DNA from: Schleiferilactobacillus harbinensis DSM 16991
GTDB taxonomy: Bacteria > Bacillota > Bacilli > Lactobacillales > Lactobacillaceae
Reading direction: 5' to 3'
DNA length: 64,000 nucleotides
NCBI RefSeq assembly: GCF_000425885.1
Contig: NZ_AUEH01000011.1
Location: forward strand, 1 to 64,000
Of this stretch, positions 43,850-53,870 are shown piece after piece. The position numbers and the translations under genes are program-made. Each line of letters begins with the position of its first letter. Position 1 is the stretch's first letter. Below the pieces are notes generated by a model. The model saw nothing but the letters and a program-made list of their open reading frames with translations, was not told the origin of the DNA and made no database searches.

Positions 43850-44134
43850 TTAAACGGCGGCATGGGTCTGGCGATAGGCGGTCAAATCAACAGTAATCAG
43901 TACGGCAAAAGACTTGGCGGGAATCGCTAATTGATTCAACGGGGTTGATGCCGGCAGTGCTGTTTCGTCTAGAAGCATTGTGCCAATAAGGTCTTTACCC
44001 ATTTCGATTGCTTCTTCAATAGAATCGCCCTGAGTCCAAGAACCGCCATTGATGTCGGGAATTTCGACAGAATAGCCGCCCTCTGTTTCAGGATGGAGAA
44101 TGATTGGATATCCAACTTTCTGGTTAATCGTCAT
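43850..44134 (-). CDS. HicB-like antitoxin-fold protein without a HicA partner
   Basis: A 94-residue product with the HicB pattern (YPIILHPETEGGYSVEIPDI, GDSIEEAIEMGKDLI). HicB proteins have a partial RNase-H fold and usually pair with the toxin HicA; none is coded nearby, and there is no HTH tail. The ATG lies eight bases after AGGAG and overlaps recO by 11 bp. Only 39 bp separate its stop from attR, so before integration it lay between recO and glyQS. It is host DNA by position. Confidence 0.7.
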   Translation of the reverse strand: MTINQKVGYPIILHPETEGGYSVEIPDINGGSWTQGDSIEEAIEMGKDLIGTMLLDETALPASTPLNQLAIPAKSFAVLITVDLTAYRQTHAAV

Positions 44135-44948
44135 GATCGTCACTCCTCTGGTCGTTTGGCGCTGCATTTCGGGGCGGTAACGGTTTGAAATCCTCGTTCC
44201 ACTGCCCCAGCGAATCAATAAACCGTTTAGACCGGGGATACGCCCCCACCGTGTCGCTATAAATTCGGTCAATGATGGTACGCAGTTCTGCCTTCGTGGT
44301 ATTGTTCACCTTGATCGATTGGATCTGCCCAATATTCACCACCGAAAAGCGGCGCATGTAGTAAATGGTCTTCGCACTGGCATGGAACCGATGGGGATCC
44401 TGGGCCCAATGCCGGCTGCAAATCAATCCGCCGGCACTTTCTGAATAATCCATGGGCCGGTCGTCTCGCCCGCAAATTGCACAGACGCGCAGCTGCGGCG
44501 CGACCCCGAAGGCGGGCAGGAGCTGAATCTCGACGATATTCGCCAGAATACCAGCATCCAAACCGCGGTCTAAACCGAGCAGGACGTTTTTGCCGATATC
44601 GTACCATTTCGGGATGGCCTGCCCTTCCGGAAACGCCATGCGGATCAGATCAAAAATATAAGTGGCATAGGCATTAATGACGATATCCGCCATTGGTTGG
44701 CGAAAAAGGTGCGTTCCCTTGGCTGTCCGCAACTGGGACAGCCCCTGGGCGCGCACCACGCCAACGTAATCGCCCAGCGTAAAGGGTAAAGTCACCCCGG
44801 CCAGTTTCGCCTTAGGGCGCTTCAATCCGCGCGCGATAAACGTCTTGAACCCATATTGCTGGGTTAAAAAGCGGACTAGGGCATCATGTTCGCGATAGTC
44901 CTGGCGGGAGACCACGATGCCGGTGAAATCAACGGCTGCTTCAGCCAT
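44124..44948 (-). CDS. recO: DNA repair protein RecO
   Basis: The 274-residue protein loads RecA on SSB-coated DNA in the RecFOR pathway. It has an N-terminal OB fold (DFTGIVVSRQDYREHDALV) and the zinc-binding cysteines in RVCAICGRDD and GGLICSRH. ATG at 44948 chosen over a TTG one codon earlier. It is coded just after era, the standard order. Confidence 0.95.
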   Translation of the reverse strand: MAEAAVDFTGIVVSRQDYREHDALVRFLTQQYGFKTFIARGLKRPKAKLAGVTLPFTLGDYVGVVRAQGLSQLRTAKGTHLFRQPMADIVINAYATYIFDLIRMAFPEGQAIPKWYDIGKNVLLGLDRGLDAGILANIVEIQLLPAFGVAPQLRVCAICGRDDRPMDYSESAGGLICSRHWAQDPHRFHASAKTIYYMRRFSVVNIGQIQSIKVNNTTKAELRTIIDRIYSDTVGAYPRSKRFIDSLGQWNEDFKPLPPRNAAPNDQRSDDHDD

Positions 44949-44951
44949 CAA

Positions 44952-45866
44952 CTAGTCCAGTCGTTTGATGTTGTAACCAGACTGGTTGAGAAACTTCGGG
45001 TCATCCCGCCAGTTGCGCTGTACCTTGACCCACAGCTTCAAATTGATTTTTTCGCCCAACAGGCCTTCAATTTCCCGCCGGCCATTGATTCCAATCTGTT
45101 TCAACATCTTACCACCGGCGCCGATGACGATCCCCTTCTGGGAATCCCGCTCCACATAGATCGTGGCGTGGACTTGCAGTTTGCCCTCGATCCGGGTATT
45201 CATCGAGTCCACCAACACAGCGACCGCATGGGGAATCTCCTGCCGTGTCAGATGCAGCACTTGCTCTCGAATCAATTCGGCAACGACGAAATACTCGGGA
45301 TGATCAGTGATCTGATCTTCTGGATAGTATTGCGGACCCGGTTTCAGATGGCTTTCTAACCCCGCAAGCATATCGGCTACGTTGTTTCCTTGGGTCGCCG
45401 AAATCGGATAGACTTCAGCAAAGTGCAGTGTATCCGTGTAATTGGCAACGATCTCCGGCAGCGTGTCGGGGTGGACCAGATCAATTTTGTTGACCAGCAA
45501 ATACACCGGTGTCTTAGTCTTCTCCAACAAATCCATGATGTACCGATCGCCAGGACCGATTTTGTCGTCTGCGGCCACCATGAAGAGGATGGCATCCACT
45601 TCAGAAAACGTTGATTCTGCGGCGGCATCCATATAATCGTCCAGTTTGTTCTTGGGCTTGTGGATCCCGGGAGTATCGACGAAAACAATTTGAGCCTGAT
45701 CCGTCGTGTAGATTCCCTGAATCTTATTGCGGGTCGTCTGGGCCTTATCGGACATGATCGCCACTTTTTCACCCACCAACCGGTTCATCAGCGTGGATTT
45801 ACCCACGTTGGGCCGGCCGACAATGGCGACAAACCCGGATACAAATTGCTTTTCTTTATTGTCCAT
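44952..45866 (-). CDS. era: GTPase Era
   Basis: The 304-residue GTPase binds 16S rRNA and helps small-subunit assembly. G1 is [10 protein letters not shown]3 DTPGIHKP, G4 NKID, and the KH domain is at the C-terminus ([16 protein letters not shown]). The ATG (MDNKEKQ) overlaps the cdd end; a nine-residue extension is rejected. Confidence 0.98.
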   Translation of the reverse strand: MDNKEKQFVSGFVAIVGRPNVGKSTLMNRLVGEKVAIMSDKAQTTRNKIQGIYTTDQAQIVFVDTPGIHKPKNKLDDYMDAAAESTFSEVDAILFMVAADDKIGPGDRYIMDLLEKTKTPVYLLVNKIDLVHPDTLPEIVANYTDTLHFAEVYPISATQGNNVADMLAGLESHLKPGPQYYPEDQITDHPEYFVVAELIREQVLHLTRQEIPHAVAVLVDSMNTRIEGKLQVHATIYVERDSQKGIVIGAGGKMLKQIGINGRREIEGLLGEKINLKLWVKVQRNWRDDPKFLNQSGYNIKRLD

Positions 45867-46263
45867 CAGACATCTGCTCTCCCTTAAAGGCATACGGTAA
45901 AAGTTCAGCGACGGTGGTATGCTGCACCGCGCCGTGCAAGTTGGTCAAAATAACGGGCATGTCCGGCGCACAAAACTCCGCCAGCACCTGACGGCACGCA
46001 CCGCAAGGTGAGACCGGGTCCGCAGTGTCAGCAATCACCGTTAAATTGGCAAAGTCCCGCTCACCGGCACTGATCGCCTTGAACATCGCCGTGCGTTCGG
46101 CACAATTGGTCAGGCTGAAACTGGAATTCTCAATGTTGCAACCAGTATAGATCTGGCCGGTCTGGGTCAGGAGCGCTGCGCCCACTGCAAAGTGGGAATA
46201 CGGGACATAGGCTTGTTCCCGGGCGATCTGCGCCGCCTTGATCAATTCTTTTTCTGAAACCAT
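45856..46263 (-). CDS. cdd: cytidine deaminase
   Basis: The 135-residue zinc enzyme deaminates cytidine and deoxycytidine in pyrimidine salvage. Zinc and catalytic motifs are [19 protein letters not shown] and [15 protein letters not shown] seven bases after AGGAGG. It overlaps era and lies after dgkA in one operon. Confidence 0.97.
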   Translation of the reverse strand: MVSEKELIKAAQIAREQAYVPYSHFAVGAALLTQTGQIYTGCNIENSSFSLTNCAERTAMFKAISAGERDFANLTVIADTADPVSPCGACRQVLAEFCAPDMPVILTNLHGAVQHTTVAELLPYAFKGEQMSDGQ

Positions 46264-46275
46264 CAATTCTCCTCC

Positions 46276-46668
46276 TCAGCGGAAATACGCCCACACCAGC
46301 GGGATAAAGACCAAGGCCCCCACAAGCACGGCAAAAAATGCCGTCAGCAATACAATGCCGGCGGATAAATCTTTGATCTTCTTGGCCTGAGGCGAATAAG
46401 CCCCTTTGGTCACAAAGTCCACCATATCTTCCATTAGCGTATTGCCCAATTCGGCAAAAATCACTAACCAAATCGCAGCCAGCAGCCAGAGCCAATCATT
46501 CCAGCGGGCACGCAAAATAGCCGCCGCGCCGATCACGACAATGGCAGCTACTGCGTCTCGGCGCAGATTGCGTTCCTCGTGCAGCGCCACCCGGACACCC
46601 GCCCAGGCATGGCGCAGGGCTTGCAAGAAGGTATGGTTTTTATCAGTTTGCTTAGCGGGTGAGGCCAT
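46276..46668 (-). CDS. dgkA: undecaprenol/diacylglycerol kinase
   Basis: The 130-residue membrane kinase has three hydrophobic segments and the family motifs EERNLRRD, AELGNTLMEDMVDFV and KDLSAGIVLL. Gram-positive members phosphorylate undecaprenol for cell-wall synthesis. It overlaps the end of ybeY by 17 bp. Confidence 0.95.
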   Translation of the reverse strand: MASPAKQTDKNHTFLQALRHAWAGVRVALHEERNLRRDAVAAIVVIGAAAILRARWNDWLWLLAAIWLVIFAELGNTLMEDMVDFVTKGAYSPQAKKIKDLSAGIVLLTAFFAVLVGALVFIPLVWAYFR

Positions 46669-47128
46669 AGGCTTCTAGAATCCTCTCTTGCAGCGGGATC
46701 ATCACTGCTTCGTCCGCCTTCTTGATATGGTCATAGCCATTTAAGTGCAAGAAGCCGTGAACAGTAGTATATCCGAGCTCTCGGGCAAACGAATGACCAT
46801 ACCGCTCCGCTTGTTCCTGGGCAATGGCCGGTGAGATGAACAAGTCCCCGATGTTGCGGGGCAGATCAGCTAACGCCTCGAGCGGTTCGCCAAACTCGCT
46901 ATCGTCGTCGCCGTCTTCGATCGCAAAACTGATCACGTCAGTGGCCCGATCCACGTTACGGTATTGATTATTGATTTCCCGAATGCGCTCCTTCGTCACG
47001 AAGGTGATGGACATCTCGGTATCTTCTTTAAGGTGCAGCTGCTTCCCGGCAAATTCCACCAAGTCTTTGACCATGGCTAAGGAATCTGAGTCTAACAGGT
47101 GATCGTCGTCATATACGTCTAAATTCAC
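46652..47128 (-). CDS. ybeY: endoribonuclease YbeY
   Basis: The 158-residue metal-dependent RNase matures 16S rRNA 3' ends. The zinc motif is HGFLHLNGYDH and NIGDLFIS precedes it. GTG start overlaps the phoH stop (GTGA). Confidence 0.97.
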   Translation of the reverse strand: MNLDVYDDDHLLDSDSLAMVKDLVEFAGKQLHLKEDTEMSITFVTKERIREINNQYRNVDRATDVISFAIEDGDDDSEFGEPLEALADLPRNIGDLFISPAIAQEQAERYGHSFARELGYTTVHGFLHLNGYDHIKKADEAVMIPLQERILEAYGLTR

Positions 47129-48126
47129 TGCTTAGGTTCTCCGTTCTCTTGAGGATGTTGGGGCATTTCATAGGCGGCATAGGCATCAATGATCCGGGCG
47201 ACTACCGGGTGCCGCACCACGTCCGCACTATTGAAGTGGACAAAGCCGATATGGGGAATATCATGGAGAATTTTTTCCGCTGACATCAGCCCACTGGCAC
47301 TGTTTGAAGGCAAGTCGATCTGGGTGATATCGCCGTCCACGACCATCTTCGAATCGAATCCTAGCCGCGTCAACAGCATCTTCATCTGCGCCCGCGTTGC
47401 GTTTTGGGCTTCATCCATAATGATAAAAGCTTGGTCTAAAGTCCGGCCGCGCATATAAGCCAGCGGCGCAATTTCGATCACGCCGCGATCGATCATCCGG
47501 TTCGTTTGATCAGTGCCCATGATTTGATACAGAGCATCATAAATCGGCCGCAAATAGGGATCGACTTTTTCCTTCAAATCGCCGGGTAAAAAGCCCAGCG
47601 ACTCCCCGGCTTCGACTGCTGGCCGAGTGAGAATCAGGCGTTCCACATCGCCGCTCTTTAGCGCCGCCACCGCCAAGGCAACGGCCAGATATGTTTTCCC
47701 GGTACCGGCGGGGCCGATGCCGAAGGTGATGTCATTGTGGCGGATCGTTTGCACATATTGCCGCTGGCCAAAGGTCTTAACGCGAATGTTACGGCCCTTA
47801 GCGTCACGGATAATCGTTTCCTTGTAAAGATCAGTGAAATACTCCAGCGTTCCCCGCTCGGCCATCTTAATGGCACTCATGACATCGGTGGATCCGATCC
47901 GGATGCCGGATCCGATAACGTCAGTGAGGGCATTTAATACCTGTTCGGTTAAGTGCACATCGTCCGGTTCGCCGGTGATATGGATCTCCACATCCCGAGC
48001 GGTAATGGACACATTGAGTCCTTCGGCCAAGAGTTGTAAGTATTCATCATTGACGCCCATCAAAGTGACAGCCATGGCCGGATCGCTGAGATGGTAGGTT
48101 TCTTCAATACGCGTGGCTTCTGCCAA
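47125..48126 (-). CDS. PhoH-like ATPase
   Basis: The 333-residue protein has an N-terminal KH-like region, Walker A GPAGTGKT (about 142) and Walker B FIIMDEAQN (about 240). PhoH-like proteins are coded next to ybeY and are linked to RNA metabolism. The TTG start has a weak site (AGTGAG); a -10 TACAAT lies upstream at about 48165. Confidence 0.92.
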   Translation of the reverse strand: MAEATRIEETYHLSDPAMAVTLMGVNDEYLQLLAEGLNVSITARDVEIHITGEPDDVHLTEQVLNALTDVIGSGIRIGSTDVMSAIKMAERGTLEYFTDLYKETIIRDAKGRNIRVKTFGQRQYVQTIRHNDITFGIGPAGTGKTYLAVALAVAALKSGDVERLILTRPAVEAGESLGFLPGDLKEKVDPYLRPIYDALYQIMGTDQTNRMIDRGVIEIAPLAYMRGRTLDQAFIIMDEAQNATRAQMKMLLTRLGFDSKMVVDGDITQIDLPSNSASGLMSAEKILHDIPHIGFVHFNSADVVRHPVVARIIDAYAAYEMPQHPQENGEPKQ

Positions 48127-48185
48127 ATTCTCACTACTTTCTGGGTTAGTTAGTCTAATTGTATTTTAGCACAGATGGCAAGAGA

Positions 48186-48297
48186 GGGCGGAGCCGACCG
48201 GTTAGCAGCGTAGGCATAAGACAAGCCGGGCGTAAAACCCGGTTTTAGGTTTTGCGTCCGGCTTGTCTTATGCCCTAGCTGCTGGTCGGCGGAGCCC
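48186..48297. repeat. large inverted repeat between phoH and the dihydroorotate dehydrogenase gene
   Basis: GGCATAAGACAAGCCGG (48213-48229) and its exact complement (48258-48274) form the core of a 112-bp hairpin with longer, imperfect outer arms (GCCGACC, GGGC). Next to it (48325-48400) is a shorter member of the GTGCCAA-type repeat family. No gene is seen in 48127-48429. On the minus strand the hairpin may end transcription from the dehydrogenase gene. Confidence 0.7.
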
Positions 48298-48429
48298 GTT
48301 TACGCGGAAGCAGCCTTGTTCGTTCCAGCACTGCCGTGCCAAAGCTGCGCAATCTCCGGTGGATGGGAGATCAGCCATGGCACTAGTTTCTGTGTGACAT
48401 GTAAATCCTGCTTATCACGACCAAATTTC

Positions 48430-49386
48430 TTAGTGCACCGCCACTTCCCGCGCTTCCGGCACCTGCAATTTCCCGCGGAAATCGCTCAGCCGCTTGTATC
48501 CTTTGGCATCCATGATGGCGGTCAGTTCCTCCGTTAAGCGGGCAAACACTTTCGGTCCTTCCTTGCCCAGCTGGGTTGCAACGCCGACCATGTCGGCCCC
48601 GCACAGGATCAGTTCGAAAACATCCCGGCCGGTTTCGACACCGCCGGTACCGATAATGTTAATTTCGGGCTTCAGGAGCTGGCGCAGGACGCGGACGTTA
48701 GCTAAGGCCATCGGCTTGATGTAGCCGCCGCCGATGCCGCCCAGTCCGCCCTTAGGCGCAATCGCGGCGGTTTCGTCTTGAATCACCAGACCATTACCAA
48801 CGCTGTTGATAGTGTTGACGAAGGTCAGCGGAAATTGATTCAGCACATCAGCAATCTGCTGGAAGTGCACCAGATCGAAATACGGCGGTAATTTCACGCC
48901 CAGCGGACCATGATAAATGCCGGTCACTTGGGTCAAGATCCGTTCTACCGCGGCAAAGTCATAGGCAATCTGCGGTTTGCCCACGACGTTGGGGCAAGAC
49001 AAGTTTAATTCCACTAACCCGCTGAAATTGCTTGCGGCGATCTTTGTAAAGATCTTGCCGAAATCGTCGGGGCTGGTACCGGTCGTTGACAGGAAATACG
49101 GCTTTTCCGGATTAGCCTGATGGAATTCTTCAACAACCTGCAAGTAGTAGTCCAACCCTTTGTTGGGCAAGCCCATGGAATTGATCGAGCCCAGGTCGGT
49201 CGCCGCCATGCGAGGCTTGGGGTTCCCTGCCCGGGGGGCCAAAGTGGCCGTTTTAGTCACAAAAGTAGCGGCTGCTGAGGTATCGACCGCGGACAATTCC
49301 TTCCGGTCGTAACACCAAACACCCGCTCCGTTCATGATTGTATTGTTAAAATGAAAGCCGCCGATCGTTGTGGTCAACTCTGCCAT
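48430..49386 (-). CDS. dihydroorotate dehydrogenase, class 1A
   Basis: The 318-residue flavoenzyme makes orotate in pyrimidine synthesis. The active-site cysteine lies in ELNLSCPNVVGK, with SMGLPNKGLDYYL, and the FMN motif IIGTGGVETGRDVF, all typical of the fumarate-dependent class 1A of lactic acid bacteria. ATG eight bases after GGAGG; a 33-residue extension is rejected. It is not next to other pyr genes here, so its regulation is probably separate. Confidence 0.95.
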   Translation of the reverse strand: MAELTTTIGGFHFNNTIMNGAGVWCYDRKELSAVDTSAAATFVTKTATLAPRAGNPKPRMAATDLGSINSMGLPNKGLDYYLQVVEEFHQANPEKPYFLSTTGTSPDDFGKIFTKIAASNFSGLVELNLSCPNVVGKPQIAYDFAAVERILTQVTGIYHGPLGVKLPPYFDLVHFQQIADVLNQFPLTFVNTINSVGNGLVIQDETAAIAPKGGLGGIGGGYIKPMALANVRVLRQLLKPEINIIGTGGVETGRDVFELILCGADMVGVATQLGKEGPKVFARLTEELTAIMDAKGYKRLSDFRGKLQVPEAREVAVH

Positions 49387-49536
49387 TGTGTATTCCTCCA
49401 TAGATCGGGGGGCATAAGCATAACGCTGTCTGCGAAATCCCCAGGAGGGTACTCCGTTGTCAGCAAAATGGATGCTCACTGTCACCCGTTATTTTGTCGC
49501 TTGTTGGTATTCTGCCACAAGCCGTCAAAAAACGCA

Positions 49537-49571
49537 ATAAAAGAACCAGATCATCAAAAATGACCTGGCTC
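49537..49571 (-). terminator. Rho-independent terminator after yqeY
   Basis: On the minus strand GAGCCAGGTCA pairs with TGATCTGGTTC (two G-U pairs), followed by TTTTATT. The plus strand also reads as hairpin plus T7. It is about 100 bp after the yqeY stop; 49387-49536 holds nothing else clear. Confidence 0.7.
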
Positions 49572-49675
49572 GTTTTTTTCGCGGAGATTTGCGTTATTCA
49601 AAGCCAGCGGAAAATCCGCCGTCCATTTGGTTGGTTACTGTTGGAGCAGACGTCAGGTCGACAGAACGGCCGGAG

Positions 49676-50119
49676 CTAGCCCAGCAATTCCTTGACCATG
49701 GCGTTCACTTTCGCCCCATCGGCCTTACCTTTGACCTTGGGCATGAGCGCCTTCATCACTTTGCCGAAATCAGACTTGCCCGAGGCGCCCACTTCAGTGA
49801 TCGTTTCTTGAACGGTCTGCTTAATCTGGGCGTCATCCATCTGCGCGGGCAGATATTTCTCGACGATGGCGATCTCGGCTTTAACCCCGGTGACCAAATC
49901 GTCTCGATGGGCTTTTTCAAAGTCCTCAAGCGACTCCTTACGTTGTTTCAGTTCTCGGTTAACGACCCCGAGTTCCTCTTGAGCAGTCAGGTCGCGACCG
50001 ACCTTGATCTGTTCATTTTGCAAAGCAGCTTTGATCATACGAACGACGCTCAGCGTGGTTTTATCCTTAGCCTTCATCGCCGTAATCATGTCGGCATTTA
50101 GCGAATCTAACAAGCTCAT
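49676..50119 (-). CDS. GatB/YqeY domain protein
   Basis: The 147-residue protein is all helical and resembles the tRNA-contacting tail of GatB (LKQRKESLEDFEKAHRDDLV, KYLPAQM, FGKVMKALMPKVKGKADG). Its cell role is not settled. It follows rpsU in the usual Firmicutes order, 17 bp downstream. Confidence 0.93.
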   Translation of the reverse strand: MSLLDSLNADMITAMKAKDKTTLSVVRMIKAALQNEQIKVGRDLTAQEELGVVNRELKQRKESLEDFEKAHRDDLVTGVKAEIAIVEKYLPAQMDDAQIKQTVQETITEVGASGKSDFGKVMKALMPKVKGKADGAKVNAMVKELLG

Positions 50120-50136
50120 TTTTGCGCTCCAATCAA

Positions 50137-50313
50137 TTAGAACTTCTTACGCTTTCTCGCTTCCTCGGATTTTAACTTCCGTTTCACACTCGGTTTTTCG
50201 TAGAACTCGCGTTTCCGGTATTCACGTAAAGTACCGCTCTTAGATACGGAACGCTTGAACCGCCGCAGTGCATCATCGAGAGATTCGTTTTTGCGAACGA
50301 CTGTCTTTGCCAT
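50137..50313 (-). CDS. rpsU: 30S ribosomal protein S21
   Basis: The 58-residue basic protein [19 protein letters not shown] with an [14 protein letters not shown] core is S21 of the small subunit. ATG behind GGAGGGAGGG. Longer frames upstream are rejected. It is cotranscribed with yqeY. Confidence 0.98.
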   Translation of the reverse strand: MAKTVVRKNESLDDALRRFKRSVSKSGTLREYRKREFYEKPSVKRKLKSEEARKRKKF

Positions 50314-50539
50314 TTGACATCCCTCCCTCCGCGATGAGTGTAACTGTCGCCAGATGTACATGTGACAAACAATTCCTTTTCATTATACAGAACATTATTT
50401 TAGAGCGCAATTAATCTTGGCATATTTGTGGAAAAGATTCTGACTCGTGATTTTTCGGCCGCCCAGATTTGCTCACTGTTTCCCGGTGCGACGGGAATTA
50501 TGGTATCATAGAGAAAAATGAGAGAAGCGGAGCATCGAT

Positions 50540-51379
50540 ATGACCGAAGCAAAAAAGCTCAACCTGTATGTCCTGTCTGATTCTGTTGGGGAAACCGCCT
50601 TCAAACTCGCCCAGGCCGTGATGGCCCAGTTCCCCCACGTGGAGACGACGTACATCCGGTATCCGTTTATGCACACGGAGAAACAAATTGACGAAGTTGT
50701 AAAGAAAGCCAGCCAAGACGGCGGTATTGTGATCCACACGCTGGTGACTAAGGGCTTGGCTAAGCAAGTGCATCAAGCCTGCCTGATCCACCACGTGGTG
50801 GATTTCGATCTGCTTAGTTCGTTGATTGATGAAATCACCAAAACCACCGGCGAAGAACCGACCCACGAAGCTGGTGCTATTCACCATTTGAATGAAAAGT
50901 ACTTCGATCGGATTTCAGCGATGGAATTCGCCGTGCTGTATGACGATGGCAAGGATCCCAAGGGGTTCTTGGAGGCCGACGTTGTTCTTCTCGGCCCGTC
51001 ACGGACCTCCAAGACGCCGCTGTCCCTGTTCCTGGCCGGTAAAAACTTGAAGGTGGCCAACCTGCCGCTGGTGCCCCAGGCCCACATCCCTGAGGAACTG
51101 TGGAAGGTCGATCGAAAGAAAATCATTGGGCTGACCAACGATGTCGAAGTCTTGAACAATATTCGCCGGGAGCGCATGATTGCCTATGGCTTGAATCCAG
51201 ACACAACATATTCCAATGTGGACGAAATCAAGAATGAATTGAAATTCGCTCAAGATCTGTACACCAAGCTGGATTGCATGGTGATCAACGTTGCCCACAA
51301 GTCAATTGAAGAAACTGCCGCACTGATTCTGGAACACCTGGGGTTGGATGATTACCAACCCAATTTAACCAAGAAATAA
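50540..51379 (+). CDS. pyruvate, phosphate dikinase / PEP synthase regulatory protein (DUF299)
   Basis: The 279-residue bifunctional kinase/phosphorylase family controls PEP-forming dikinases by ADP-dependent phosphorylation. The P-loop-like GPSRTSKTPLSLFLA (about 152-166) and the N-terminus LYVLSDSVGETA are diagnostic. No dikinase gene is in the window. It is one of few plus-strand host genes and shares a bidirectional terminator with nfo. Confidence 0.93.
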   Translation: MTEAKKLNLYVLSDSVGETAFKLAQAVMAQFPHVETTYIRYPFMHTEKQIDEVVKKASQDGGIVIHTLVTKGLAKQVHQACLIHHVVDFDLLSSLIDEITKTTGEEPTHEAGAIHHLNEKYFDRISAMEFAVLYDDGKDPKGFLEADVVLLGPSRTSKTPLSLFLAGKNLKVANLPLVPQAHIPEELWKVDRKKIIGLTNDVEVLNNIRRERMIAYGLNPDTTYSNVDEIKNELKFAQDLYTKLDCMVINVAHKSIEETAALILEHLGLDDYQPNLTKK

Positions 51380-51394
51380 CTGATTGGTCGATAG

Positions 51395-51427
51395 AAAAGA
51401 CGAGCCCCGTGGCGGGACTCGTCTTTT
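51395..51427. terminator. bidirectional terminator between convergent genes
   Basis: AAAAGACGAG and CTCGTCTTTT form a ten-pair stem flanked by A and T runs. It serves the DUF299 gene on the plus strand and nfo on the minus strand, whose stop is two bases away. Confidence 0.9.
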
Positions 51428-51429
51428 TG

Positions 51430-52350
51430 CTACGCTTCTGGTAATTTTCCTTCGTGTTCCTGAATCTTCTCAAGTAAATCCGGGTCAAATTGACCGCTGC
51501 GCAGCATCTGAATCTCGAAAGCGTACGGTGGGAATTGGTGTTTCTTATCCGGACCGACAAAGGGCGTCTCCATGATCTTCGGCACGTCCTTTAACTGCGG
51601 GTGGGCATAGACGTAATGGAGCGCATCGAAGCCAATCGTCCCGAAGCCGATGTTCGCATGGCGGTCCTTATGGCTGCCTTGGGGATTCTTTGAATCGTTC
51701 AGATGAATCATCTGCAGCTTATCCAGGCCAATAATGTGGTCGAACTGGTTCAGCACCCCATCAAAATCGTGGGCGATATCGTATCCGGCATCGCTGGTGT
51801 GGCAGGTATCGAAGGTGACACTGACCTTGTCATTGTTTTGAATACCGGCGATGATGTCGGCCAGTTGGTCAAAGGTAATGCCGACTTCGGTGCCCTTCCC
51901 CGCCATCGTTTCAATGGCAATGTGGGCATGCTGAGTCGGACTGATCACTTCGTTCAAGCCTTTAATGATCTGCTTAATGGCATTTTCCGGTGTGTCCTTC
52001 AAATGGGCGCCGGGATGGAGCGCGATTTGGGTCGCCCCCAAGGCATCGGCTCGGGCCACTTCCTCTCTGAGAAACTGGACCCCAAACGTATAATTTTCCG
52101 GTTTCGCCGTATTTCCCAAATTCACGATGTAGGGCGCGTGCACCACGACATCGTCAATGCCGTGACTGGCCAGCAGCGTCTGGGCTTGGGCAATCTCAAA
52201 TTCATCGATCGGTTTGCGCCGCGTATTTTGCGGCGCACCGGTGAACACCATTAACGCGTCGGCGTGATAGTCGAGTGCCGTTTGGACGGACCCGGCAAAC
52301 ATGGTTTTACCCTTCAGGGGCACATGGGCCCCAAGATGATCATGCAACAA
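51430..52350 (-). CDS. nfo: endonuclease IV (AP endonuclease)
   Basis: The 306-residue TIM-barrel enzyme cuts DNA at abasic sites. Zinc ligands lie in [34 protein letters not shown] and DRHANIG. The start is uncertain: I chose a TTG eight bases after GGGAG; a GTG three codons earlier lies too close to the site. It overlaps nothing and follows the YitT gene. Confidence 0.95.
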   Translation of the reverse strand: MLHDHLGAHVPLKGKTMFAGSVQTALDYHADALMVFTGAPQNTRRKPIDEFEIAQAQTLLASHGIDDVVVHAPYIVNLGNTAKPENYTFGVQFLREEVARADALGATQIALHPGAHLKDTPENAIKQIIKGLNEVISPTQHAHIAIETMAGKGTEVGITFDQLADIIAGIQNNDKVSVTFDTCHTSDAGYDIAHDFDGVLNQFDHIIGLDKLQMIHLNDSKNPQGSHKDRHANIGFGTIGFDALHYVYAHPQLKDVPKIMETPFVGPDKKHQFPPYAFEIQMLRSGQFDPDLLEKIQEHEGKLPEA

Positions 52351-52355
52351 ACAAC

Positions 52356-53234
52356 TCACTCCCTCTTTGGTTCATAGTAATGGCCCAGAATACGGACAGT
52401 CGGCGTCACTGACACGAAGGCGTGGGCGTCGCTTTCGTGCATCACGTCCGTGAGATCACGCAGTTCGTATTGCGAAATGACAGTGAGCAGCACCGTCTTT
52501 TCTTCATGGCGATAGGCGCCCTCGGCATCATGCATGATCGTGATCCCCCGCCGCATCTGTTCCTGGATGCCGGCAATCACGGTGCGGGGATGGTTCGTCA
52601 CGATAATGACCTGTAACCGCTGATCCTGAGTATAGATCATATCGATCACCCGGCCGTTGATAAAAATTCCCAGGGCACTGTATAGCGCGTGGGGCCAGCT
52701 GTAGATAAAGCCGGACAGCAAAACGATCAAGGCGTTAAACGCGATATTGATCGAGCCAACGGATTTGCCGGTCTTTTTCCGCAGCACGATGCCTAAAATG
52801 TCCAATCCACCTGTAGAAATACCGCTGCGCAGCGCAAAGCCAGTCCCAGCGCCATTGAATAATGCCCCAAAAATAGCACATAAAATCGGGTCCACGGTGA
52901 GTTTCCGAATGGGTGAAAAATGCAGTAACAATGATGACAGCACAACAGCCAGAATGGTGAACCAGGTAAAATGATGACCGATTTTGCGCCAGGCCAGAAT
53001 AAATAAGGGCAGGTTCAAAGCCACGAGCCAAAACGGGGTACCCAGGAAGGTGATCCCCATCCGGGCCAAGACCGTACTCATCAGCTGAGCAAACCCGGTC
53101 ACACCGGAGGCGTAAATCCCTCCGGGTTCCCAGAAGAAGTTCAACGCCATGGAGACCGCCACGGCGTACAACAGGGCGGCGGATACCCGCGTGAAGTTCC
53201 GGTACCGCCGGCTTACTTTTTCGATACTATCCAT
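52356..53234 (-). CDS. YitT-family membrane protein
   Basis: The 292-residue protein has five to six transmembrane segments (about 15-205, with [14 protein letters not shown] and [13 protein letters not shown]) followed by a cytosolic DUF2179 domain (about 215-285). Transport of a small solute has been proposed for the family; the substrate is unknown. ATG chosen at MDSIEK; 14 residues upstream are rejected. Confidence 0.88.
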   Translation of the reverse strand: MDSIEKVSRRYRNFTRVSAALLYAVAVSMALNFFWEPGGIYASGVTGFAQLMSTVLARMGITFLGTPFWLVALNLPLFILAWRKIGHHFTWFTILAVVLSSLLLHFSPIRKLTVDPILCAIFGALFNGAGTGFALRSGISTGGLDILGIVLRKKTGKSVGSINIAFNALIVLLSGFIYSWPHALYSALGIFINGRVIDMIYTQDQRLQVIIVTNHPRTVIAGIQEQMRRGITIMHDAEGAYRHEEKTVLLTVISQYELRDLTDVMHESDAHAFVSVTPTVRILGHYYEPKRE

Positions 53235-53340
53235 TGATTCTTTCTCGTCCCTTTTCCGTGGTGCGATTAGTGACACTATTGTAACATATTGGACAAGAAA
53301 AACAGGACCGGCATATGCCGGTCCTGCAAGGGATCAACGG

Positions 53341-53865
53341 TTATCCGCGGTCCCAATATTTTTTCTGGTAGGCTGCTCGGCCGCCGGCTTCTTCCATGGC
53401 GTACCGCTCCGGATTTTTCTTATAGAAATCCTGATGGTACCCTTCAGCCGGATAAAACGGTTGCGCATCTTCGATCTTAGTCACGATCGGTTTAGAAAAC
53501 TTGCCGCTCGCTGCCAAAGCCTTTTTCGATGCCTCTGCGACCGCCCGCTGGGCCGGCGAATTAACGAAAATCACCGGCCGGTAGTTGTCGCCCCGGTCCT
53601 GGAATTGGCCCATGGCATCGGTGGGATCGGCCACCTGCCAATAAATATCGACCAATTGCTGATAACTCAGCACTGCGGGATCGAAAGTGATCTCGACCGC
53701 CTCAGTGTGGCCAGTGGTGCCGGAAGAGACCTGGGCGTAAGTGGGATTAGCCACGTGCCCGCCGGTGTAACCGGACACCACGGACCGCACCCCAGGATAT
53801 TGATCAAACGGCTGGACCATGCACCAAAAACAGCCGCCAGCAAAAATTGCAGTTTCTTCTGCCAT
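53341..53865 (-). CDS. msrA: peptide methionine sulfoxide reductase MsrA
   Basis: The 174-residue enzyme reduces methionine-S-sulfoxide. The catalytic motif GGCFWC lies at residues 10-15, followed by [12 protein letters not shown] and the EGYHQDFY motif. It is coded directly after msrB, so both stereoisomers are repaired by one operon. Confidence 0.97.
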   Translation of the reverse strand: MAEETAIFAGGCFWCMVQPFDQYPGVRSVVSGYTGGHVANPTYAQVSSGTTGHTEAVEITFDPAVLSYQQLVDIYWQVADPTDAMGQFQDRGDNYRPVIFVNSPAQRAVAEASKKALAASGKFSKPIVTKIEDAQPFYPAEGYHQDFYKKNPERYAMEEAGGRAAYQKKYWDRG

Positions 53866-53870
53866 GTGCA

